DNA from: Phyllobacteriaceae bacterium UBA1940
Lineage (GTDB): Bacteria; Pseudomonadota; Alphaproteobacteria; Rhizobiales; Rhizobiaceae
Length of the DNA stretch: 11,983 nt
Reading direction: 5' to 3'
NCBI GenBank assembly: GCA_002336975.1
Contig: DDFA01000109.1
Coordinates: 53,262 to 65,244 of the forward strand
Positions 7,436 through 11,983 of the stretch are shown here, in pieces (the stretch's first letter is position 1; every line of letters begins with the position of its first letter). Under the pieces are notes generated by a model, which saw only the letters and a list, made by a program, of their open reading frames with translations, was not told the DNA's origin and did not search any database. Made by a program: the position numbers and the translations under genes.

Positions 7436-8392
7436 TCAGGCGTAGAGTTCCGAACCCTCGCCGGGCACAAAAGCGTGCAGCGCCGACAGGAACTGTTCGC
7501 GGAAAATGTCCGCTTCCTGCAGGATTTCGTGCTGGGCGCCATCGACGGTGACAAGCGAGGCGGCGCGCATGCGGCGCGCCAGCGTTTCGATCGCCGGCGT
7601 TGAAACCACCTCGTCGGCGCCGGCGGCGACGATCAGGGTCGGGATGTGGATGCGGCCGAGAAAATCCTGGTCGAGCACCTTGTCGCGCGCCACGCAGGCG
7701 GCATGGATCCACGCAACCGTCGGTCCGCCGAGCGCCAGTTGCGGGGCTGCATCGATGATCGCCTGGTTGCGGGCGTAGCGCACGAGGTCGGAGGTCAGCT
7801 TGTTGCCGGCAAACGGCGGGCCGCCGGGCGGGCGCGGCCCGTTCGATATGTAGCGGGTTCCAAGGCCCAGCCAGCAGGCCAGCCCGGTCGCGCGCCGCAG
7901 CATGTCGGTCGAGACCGGCTGCCCGACCAATTCCAGCAGCGGGGCGCACAGCACCATGCGGCGGACCCGGTTGAACAGGCGCGGCGCGGCAAGCAGCGAA
8001 ACCAGGCCGCCCATGGAATGGGCCAGCACGTAGAACGGACCCCGGCAGTCAGGCAGGACGACGTCGGTCATGAACTGTTCGAGGTCGTCGACATACTGGT
8101 CGAACCGTTTGACATAGCCGCGTTGCCGATCCTTCAGCATGCGGTCGGAGCCACCCTGGCCGCGCCAGTCCAGCGCCGCGACGGCGAACCCTTGGGCGGT
8201 CAGGTTGCCGATGGTCTCGAAATATTTCTCGATGAACTCGTTGCGGCCGGTCAGCAGCACGATCGTGCCCTTGAGCGGGCGGCCGGTGGCCGCAAACAGC
8301 GCATAGCGGCTGCCGACGCCGTCGCGCGCGACAAAGCGGCCGACTTCTGCGAGCGGCGGCGCCGGGTTTTGGGGGATGTCGACGAGATTCAT
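7436..8392 (-). CDS. Alpha/beta hydrolase, lysophospholipase (PldB)-like
   Basis: This 318-residue cytosolic-type serine hydrolase is of the Hydrolase_4/lysophospholipase L2 kind. The catalytic triad is visible: nucleophile S126 in LAHSMGG, D260 in AAGADEVVST and H288 in DGAQHEIL. The strand-turn segments LDWRGQGGSDR (74-84) and RNEFIEKYFE (50-59) are typical of this group, which acts on lysophospholipids or monoacylglycerols. The substrate cannot be fixed from sequence. No signal peptide or membrane segment is seen. The ATG at 8392 is the farthest in-frame start, since a TGA lies at 8417-8419 on this strand. No good Shine-Dalgarno precedes it, so a start a few codons inside is possible. It converges on hisN and appears to be a single-gene unit. 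The terminator-like hairpin at 8481-8513 shields it from upstream minus-strand transcription. Confidence 0.87.
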   Translation of the reverse strand: MNLVDIPQNPAPPLAEVGRFVARDGVGSRYALFAATGRPLKGTIVLLTGRNEFIEKYFETIGNLTAQGFAVAALDWRGQGGSDRMLKDRQRGYVKRFDQYVDDLEQFMTDVVLPDCRGPFYVLAHSMGGLVSLLAAPRLFNRVRRMVLCAPLLELVGQPVSTDMLRRATGLACWLGLGTRYISNGPRPPGGPPFAGNKLTSDLVRYARNQAIIDAAPQLALGGPTVAWIHAACVARDKVLDQDFLGRIHIPTLIVAAGADEVVSTPAIETLARRMRAASLVTVDGAQHEILQEADIFREQFLSALHAFVPGEGSELYA

Positions 8393-8435
8393 GCGGGACG
8401 CGAACGGTTTGGCGCGTCATTGTTAAGAAGGTCGA

Positions 8436-8618
8436 GTGCGAAAAGCAAAGGCTCGAAGCCGGTTTGCGGCGATGGGGCTGAAAGAAAAATGGCCGGAAGC
8501 AATGCTTCCGGCCTATGAAGGACCCGAACGGAAGGGACGATACGTCCAGGCCGGGATCGTTTGCGTTGCTTTCGCTGAAGCAGCGATCCTGACAGCGACC
8601 CTAGCGGGCGTCGACTGA
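8436..8618 (+). CDS. Doubtful small hypothetical protein (60 aa)
   Basis: This is a short frame of 60 codons starting at GTG, with an SD-like AAGAAGG four bases upstream (8425-8431). The N-terminus is basic, and residues about 37-58 (VQAGIVCVAFAEAAILTATLAG) form a possible single membrane helix. I recognise no family. Against it: a perfect 10-bp stem-loop and other hairpins run through the frame, and a minus-strand terminator lies inside it, which suits non-coding DNA better. It lies in the 436-bp stretch between the hydrolase start and the heat-shock gene. Confidence 0.2.
   Translation: MRKAKARSRFAAMGLKEKWPEAMLPAYEGPERKGRYVQAGIVCVAFAEAAILTATLAGVD
8481..8513 (-). terminator. Intrinsic terminator on minus strand with no recognised gene upstream
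   Basis: GGCCGGAAGC (8491-8500) and GCTTCCGGCC (8504-8513) form a perfect 10-bp stem with a 3-nt loop. On the minus strand the stem is followed by ATTTTTCTTT (8490-8481), a proper terminator tail. On the plus strand no T-run follows. The transcript it would end must start above 8513 on the minus strand, where I find no convincing gene. It would also insulate the hydrolase gene starting at 8392. Confidence 0.7.
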
Positions 8619-8693
8619 ACGTATGCCGAAGGGTCGGTTCATCTGGCGTTCATATTCGAGCCGCGTTCGCGCCGTCCGAGCGCGCCGCGGACC

Positions 8694-8722
8694 CTTGAAA
8701 AGGCCGGCAGCTTTTCCCAAAT
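8694..8722 (+). promoter_or_regulatory. RpoH (sigma-32)-like heat-shock promoter of hsp20
   Basis: CTTG (8694-8697, in CCCTTGAAAA) is followed after 18 nt by CCCAAAT (8716-8722). This fits the alphaproteobacterial RpoH pattern CTTG, 17-18 nt, CYTATNT, with one mismatch in the -10 part. Transcription would start near 8728-8730 and give a leader of about 100 nt, the right size for a ROSE thermometer. A sigma-70 -10 is not seen at this spacing. Confidence 0.7.
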
Positions 8723-8729
8723 CAACATC

Positions 8730-8831
8730 GTGGCCGCCTTTGAAGGGGCCGCTGACGAGCCGGGAGCGCCGATATGGGTTCCGGCGGCGCGTCACCACGC
8801 GAACCTGTTGCTCTGAAGGAGAACAACCATG
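8730..8831 (+). ncRNA. ROSE-type RNA thermometer in hsp20 leader
   Basis: The leader of the small heat-shock gene folds as a series of hairpins that ends by masking the ribosome site. Hairpin 1 is GGCC-G-CCTT with AAGG-GGCC (8732-8750). Hairpin 2 pairs GCCGG (from about 8759) with CCGGC (about 8781-8785). The last hairpin, GTTGCTCTGAAGGAGAAC (8807-8824), pairs the anti-SD part TTGCTCT with the Shine-Dalgarno AGGAG (8817-8821) and leaves G8810 bulged. A TTGCT segment with an unpaired G opposite the SD is the hallmark of ROSE elements known before rhizobial small heat-shock genes. The SD is 7 nt from the ATG at 8829. Heat would melt this hairpin and permit translation. The folding was done by eye. 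Confidence 0.75.
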
Positions 8832-9335
8832 CGTAATTTCGATTTTTCGCCGCTCTATCGCTCAACCGTCGGTTTCGACCGGCTGTTTTCGCTGCTCGAC
8901 CAGGTTGCGCAGCCCGATAGCGGCACCACCTATCCGCCCTACAATATCGAACGCACCGGCGACGACGCCTATCGGATCACCATGGCGGTCGCGGGCTTCA
9001 GCGAAGACGAAATCTCGATCGAGGCGCACCGCAATGTGCTGACGGTCAAGGGCGAGAAGGGCGAGCAGAGCGCCAATGACGGCTCCGAACTGCTTTATCG
9101 CGGCATTGCTTCGCGCGCCTTCGAGCGCCGCTTCCAGCTTGCCGACCACGTCGAAGTGTCCGGCGCAACGCTGAAGAATGGCCTGCTGCATGTCGATCTC
9201 AAGCGTAACATCCCTGAAGAGATGAAGCCGCGCAAGATCGCGATCTCGGCGCCCGGCGACAAACCCGCCAAGCAGATCGAGGCCAAGGTCGAAGCCAAGA
9301 CCGAGACCAAGGTCGACGCCAAGAAAGCGGCCTGA
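8829..9335 (+). CDS. Small heat-shock protein Hsp20/IbpA family
   Basis: This 168-residue cytoplasmic chaperone holds unfolding proteins for refolding by Hsp70/ClpB and forms large oligomers. The alpha-crystallin domain spans about 36-135, with YPPYNIE (35-41), MAVAGF, the hallmark ATLKNGLLHVDL stretch followed by NIPEE, and the C-terminal IAI anchoring motif (IXI). It looks like the class A (IbpA-like) proteins of rhizobia. The last 18 residues form a repetitive Lys/Glu/Ala tail beyond the IXI motif, longer than in E. coli IbpA. The ATG at 8829 is fixed by AGGAG seven bases upstream. Expression is likely heat-induced at two levels: an RpoH-like promoter and a ROSE thermometer. A terminator follows, so it is a single-gene unit. 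Confidence 0.95.
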   Translation: MRNFDFSPLYRSTVGFDRLFSLLDQVAQPDSGTTYPPYNIERTGDDAYRITMAVAGFSEDEISIEAHRNVLTVKGEKGEQSANDGSELLYRGIASRAFERRFQLADHVEVSGATLKNGLLHVDLKRNIPEEMKPRKIAISAPGDKPAKQIEAKVEAKTETKVDAKKAA

Positions 9336-9360
9336 CCCCCGCTTGCCTTGAACCGAACCG

Positions 9361-9390
9361 GACGGCGTCCCGAAAGGGGCGCCGTTTGTC
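9361..9390 (+). terminator. Intrinsic terminator of hsp20
   Basis: ACGGCGTCCC (9362-9371) pairs with GGGGCGCCGT (9376-9385) around a GAAA tetraloop, giving a 10-bp stem with one G-T wobble. The stem is followed by TTTGTCGTT. It lies 26 nt after the hsp20 stop codon. The minus-strand version has no T-run, so it serves hsp20 rather than the convergent aldolase gene. Confidence 0.8.
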
Positions 9391-9438
9391 GTTCCGGGCC
9401 GCGGTCGCTGCGGCTTGCTTTCCAGGCCCTGACAAATC

Positions 9439-10488
9439 TCAGCTGAGCAGCCTTGCCAATGCGGCGATGTCGTCGCCGGTCGTCGCGAAACTGGTGACGA
9501 AGCGGTAGAGGGCTGCGTCGGCGCCAAGTGCTGCGTCGAAGGACGCGGGTTTACGCCATTCGTGGAACCGGGCGCCCTTGTCCTGCAAGCCCTTGGCCAG
9601 CGCCCTGGGCATGATCGCGAACACTTCATTGGCCTGCGGGCGCCAGGCGAGGCGCGCTCGCCCGGACTTTTCAAGCGCTGCCGCCAGGTCGCCGGCCATG
9701 CGGTTGGCGTGGCGCGCCGATTTCAGCCACAGATCGTCGGCGAAATAGGCTTCGAACTGCGCGGCGATGAAGCGCGATTTGGAAAACAGCTGCGCGCCGC
9801 GCTTGTGGATGAAGGCGAATTCGGCGGCGCGGGCCGTGTCGAACAGAACCACCGCCTCGGCCATCCAGCAGCCGTTCTTGGTGCCGCCGAACGACAGCAG
9901 GTCGACGCCGGACTTCCAGGTCATTTCGGCCGGCGAGACCTGCAGCGAGGTCAACGCATTGGCGAAACGCGCGCCGTCCATGTGCAGCGGCAGCCCGTGA
10001 CGTTTGCCGATTTCGGACACCGCGGCAATTTCATCGACCGAATAGACCGTGCCGATCTCGGTCGCCTGGGTGATCGACAGCGCCGCGGGCTGTCCGCCAT
10101 GGACAAAACCCGGGGGAAAGCGGCCGATCGCCGCTTCCAGTTCGGCCAGGTCCATCCTGCCGAGCGGGCCGGCGACCGCGTGTAGCCTGCCGCCGCCGGA
10201 AAAATATTCAGGCGCGCCGCATTCGTCTTCGAGAATGTGTGCTTCCGTATGGGCGAACGCCACGCCGCCCGGACGCTGCACCGAGGCGAGCGCCAGCGAG
10301 TTTGCGGCCGAACCGGTGGCGACGAAGAACACCGCCACCTCGCGTTCGAAAATCTCGTTGAAGCGGGCGGCGACGCGCTTGTCCCAAGCGCCCGATCCAT
10401 AGGCCGAATCGAAGCCGCCCGATGCTCGCGTCAGCGCCTGCGCCACTTCCGGGTGCACGCCGGCCCAGTTGTCCGAGGAAAAAATCAT
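9439..10488 (-). CDS. ltaE: Low-specificity L-threonine aldolase (PLP enzyme)
   Basis: This 349-residue fold-type I PLP enzyme of the beta-eliminating lyase/threonine aldolase family splits L-threonine or allo-threonine into glycine and acetaldehyde. Visible features, numbered from the chosen start, are: the N-terminal SSDNWAGVHPEV; the cofactor-binding loop ATGSAANSLAL (57-67); H84, which stacks on PLP, in EAHILEDECGAPE; D171 and R174 in LHMDGARFANA; and the Schiff-base lysine K204 in SFGGTKNG. The frame extends upstream to a TTG at 10626, but those 46 residues are Arg/Pro-rich and unlike the family. The ATG at 10488 matches the conserved N-terminus and the usual length of 330-350 residues. 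The ribosome site is weak. It converges on hsp20 and is divergent from gltB. Strict stereospecificity cannot be read from sequence. Confidence 0.92.
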   Translation of the reverse strand: MIFSSDNWAGVHPEVAQALTRASGGFDSAYGSGAWDKRVAARFNEIFEREVAVFFVATGSAANSLALASVQRPGGVAFAHTEAHILEDECGAPEYFSGGGRLHAVAGPLGRMDLAELEAAIGRFPPGFVHGGQPAALSITQATEIGTVYSVDEIAAVSEIGKRHGLPLHMDGARFANALTSLQVSPAEMTWKSGVDLLSFGGTKNGCWMAEAVVLFDTARAAEFAFIHKRGAQLFSKSRFIAAQFEAYFADDLWLKSARHANRMAGDLAAALEKSGRARLAWRPQANEVFAIMPRALAKGLQDKGARFHEWRKPASFDAALGADAALYRFVTSFATTGDDIAALARLLS

Positions 10489-10853
10489 CTGCCGCTTGTT
10501 GCCTGGTTGATCTCGCGCGCGACACTGGTCAATCGGCAGCTGCCATGCAAGAGCGGGGCGGTGGGCCAGACGACGCCGTGGCGCGCCGGTCTCAGGCCCG
10601 GTCTGCGTCAAAACGCCTTGGCGCAATTAAATTACGCAATCTGCCGTCGTGGAGCACGAAAACGTCGCCGCCGCGCCCGCGGCTTTCCATTTCCTGCTTG
10701 TGCCGTCGGCGAAATTCTGCCATATCGAAATTAGGACAGCACTGCTGTCGTAATTTTGCTCCGTCATCTGGCTGGATATGGCGTAAGATCGCGCCGATCC
10801 GGTCGCCTGTGCGGAAAATGCCCGGCCGTTTGGCCCCAAATGGAGGAAGATCG
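10489..10853. other. 365-bp divergent intergenic region between ltaE and gltB
   Basis: No convincing gene is seen on either strand in this stretch. It should hold the promoters of both genes, but I could not identify clear -35/-10 pairs. Visible features are an AT-rich imperfect palindrome at 10621-10637, a 29-bp dyad at 10728-10756 (listed separately) and a good gltB ribosome site, GGAGG at 10842-10846, seven bases before the ATG. The AT-rich dyads stand out from the surrounding GC-rich DNA. Confidence 0.6.
10728..10756. promoter_or_regulatory. 29-bp inverted repeat upstream of gltB, candidate operator or attenuator
   Basis: The arms AAATTA-G-GACAGCA and TGCTGTC-G-TAATTT are perfectly complementary except for one G/G position, and they are centred on C10742. 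The dyad ends 97 bp before the gltB ATG. As DNA it could bind a dimeric regulator. As RNA it is a hairpin followed by TTTT (10754-10757), so an attenuator is also possible. I do not recognise the motif as a known operator. Confidence 0.5.
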
Positions 10854-11983
10854 ATGACGCATCGCACGCCATCTGTGTCGACGGAGCACGCAAGCGCCGC
10901 GCAGCAGACTGTGCGTACTGCGAAAACCGTCGATTTTGCCGGCCTGCCGGGCGCGCAGGGACTGTACGATCCGCGCAACGAGCATGACGCCTGCGGCGTC
11001 GGCTTCATCGCCCAGATGAAGAACGTCAAGTCGCACCAGATCGTGCTCGACGGCCTGGCGATGCTGGAAAACCTGACGCATCGCGGCGCTGTCGGCGCCG
11101 ACCCGCTGATGGGCGATGGCGCGGGTGTGCTGGTGCAGGTGCCCGACCGATTTTTCCGGGAAGAAATGGCGAAGCAGGGCGTCGAACTGCCGCCTCCCGG
11201 CCGCTATGGCGTCGGCCACTGGTTCATGCCGCAGGACAAGGCGCTGCGCGACCATATTGACGAGATCATCGTCGAATCGGCCGCCTCCGAGGGCCTGCCG
11301 GTCATCGGCTTCCGCGACGTGCCGGTCGACAATTCATCGCTGTCGAAGGCCCCTGCGATTGTCGAATCCGAGCCCTGCCACCGCCAGGTGTTCGTCGGCC
11401 GCCCGGCCGAGATCGAAGACGACGAGGAATACGAGGCGCGGCTTTACCTGCTGCGCAAGGTGATCTCCGGTCGCATCTACGCCGAGAACAACAACAAGGA
11501 CATCGGCGCCTATTGCGTGTCGCTGTCGGCGCGAACCATCGTCTACAAGGGCATGTTCCTGGCCTACCAGGTCGGCGCCTATTACACCGACCTGACCGAT
11601 CCGCGTTTCGAGACGGCGCTGATCCTGGTTCACCAGCGGTTTTCCACCAACACGTTCCCGTCGTGGAAGCTGGCGCATCCGTACCGCATGGTTGCGCACA
11701 ATGGCGAGATCAACACGGTTCGCGGCAACAACAACTGGATGGCGGCGCGCCAGGCGTCGGTCGATTCGGAACTGTTCGGCAACAACATCTCCAAGCTGTG
11801 GCCGATTTCCTATGAGGGGCAGTCGGACACCGCCTGTTTCGACAACGCGCTCGAGTTTCTGTTCCAGGGCGGCTATTCGCTGACCCACGCGATGATGATG
11901 CTGATCCCGGAAGCCTGGGCCGGCAACAAGTCGATGGATGGCGACCGCAAGGCGTTTTACGAATACCACGCCGCGCTGATGGA
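10854..11983 (+). CDS. gltB: Glutamate synthase (NADPH) large subunit, N-terminal part (runs off right edge)
   Basis: The first 376 codons of the GOGAT alpha subunit are present; the frame is open to the window end. With GltD the enzyme makes two glutamates from glutamine and 2-oxoglutarate, completing ammonium assimilation with glutamine synthetase. This part is the type II glutamine amidotransferase domain. The catalytic nucleophile is Cys47 in HDACGVGF (codon 10992-10994). The 46 preceding residues should be removed as a propeptide to expose it. Other family motifs are LTHRGAVGADPLMGDGAG, HQRFSTNTFPSW, AHNGEINTVRGNNNWM and QSDTACFDNALEFL. Full-length proteins are about 1500 residues, so the FMN and iron-sulfur regions are outside the window. 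The ATG at 10854 is supported by GGAGG seven bases upstream. Confidence 0.96.
   Translation, partial: MTHRTPSVSTEHASAAQQTVRTAKTVDFAGLPGAQGLYDPRNEHDACGVGFIAQMKNVKSHQIVLDGLAMLENLTHRGAVGADPLMGDGAGVLVQVPDRFFREEMAKQGVELPPPGRYGVGHWFMPQDKALRDHIDEIIVESAASEGLPVIGFRDVPVDNSSLSKAPAIVESEPCHRQVFVGRPAEIEDDEEYEARLYLLRKVISGRIYAENNNKDIGAYCVSLSARTIVYKGMFLAYQVGAYYTDLTDPRFETALILVHQRFSTNTFPSWKLAHPYRMVAHNGEINTVRGNNNWMAARQASVDSELFGNNISKLWPISYEGQSDTACFDNALEFLFQGGYSLTHAMMMLIPEAWAGNKSMDGDRKAFYEYHAALM

Noticed and set aside
5581..7554. 657-residue minus-strand frame across the amidohydrolase and hisN
   Set aside because: It is antisense to two well-recognised genes and the gap between them, has no motifs, and has the composition of a shadow frame.
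8601..8798. 65-residue minus-strand frame that could explain the orphan terminator
   Set aside because: It is Arg-rich, has no recognisable family or ribosome site, and overlaps the RpoH-like promoter and ROSE leader of hsp20 on the other strand.
10489..10626. 46-residue N-terminal extension of threonine aldolase from a TTG
   Set aside because: The extension is Arg/Pro-rich and lacks family similarity; the conserved N-terminus begins at the ATG at 10488.

Overview
The window is a GC-rich chromosomal segment from an alphaproteobacterium of the order Hyphomicrobiales (Rhizobiales). A Mesorhizobium-like (Phyllobacteriaceae) source is my best guess. The reasons are the cyclic beta-1,2-glucan synthase, a CpdR-type single-domain response regulator, a rhizobial class A small heat-shock gene with a ROSE-type leader, and an alphaproteobacterial GltB. 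The genus is inferred from general familiarity, not from a search. I saw no insertion sequence, phage gene, CRISPR array or defence system, and it reads as ordinary core chromosome.

Layout. Positions 1-4599 (+) hold the C-terminal 1532 residues of the cyclic beta-1,2-glucan synthase NdvB/ChvB; its start lies outside the window. A hairpin follows its stop codon. A strong hairpin terminator (4744-4768), T-tailed on both strands, lies beyond that and separates ndvB from genes on the minus strand: tRNA-Val(GAC) at 4790-4864 with its own likely promoter, and the CpdR-like regulator at 4979-5341. CpdR is divergent from an N-formylglutamate amidohydrolase (5536-6426, +). A 222-bp structured gap and then hisN (6649-7422, +) follow. 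hisN converges on an alpha/beta hydrolase (7436-8392, -). Next come a 436-bp non-coding or weakly coding stretch, the small heat-shock protein (8829-9335, +) with its own terminator, a convergent threonine aldolase (9439-10488, -), a 365-bp divergent gap, and the first 376 codons of gltB (10854 to the right edge, +).

The genes do not form one pathway. ndvB acts in periplasmic glucan synthesis (osmotic adaptation, host interaction), cpdR in cell-cycle proteolysis, hisN in histidine synthesis, the amidohydrolase probably in formyl-amino-acid breakdown, ltaE in threonine/glycine interconversion, and gltB in ammonium assimilation. Most are separate transcription units with alternating strands.

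The best non-coding signals are: an RpoH-like promoter plus a ROSE-type RNA thermometer in front of the heat-shock gene; a T-tailed terminator hairpin on the minus strand at 8481-8513 with no recognised gene upstream, beside further hairpins (a candidate small RNA); and a 29-bp dyad 97 bp upstream of the gltB start (a candidate operator or attenuator). None of these is proven, but each is visible directly in the sequence.
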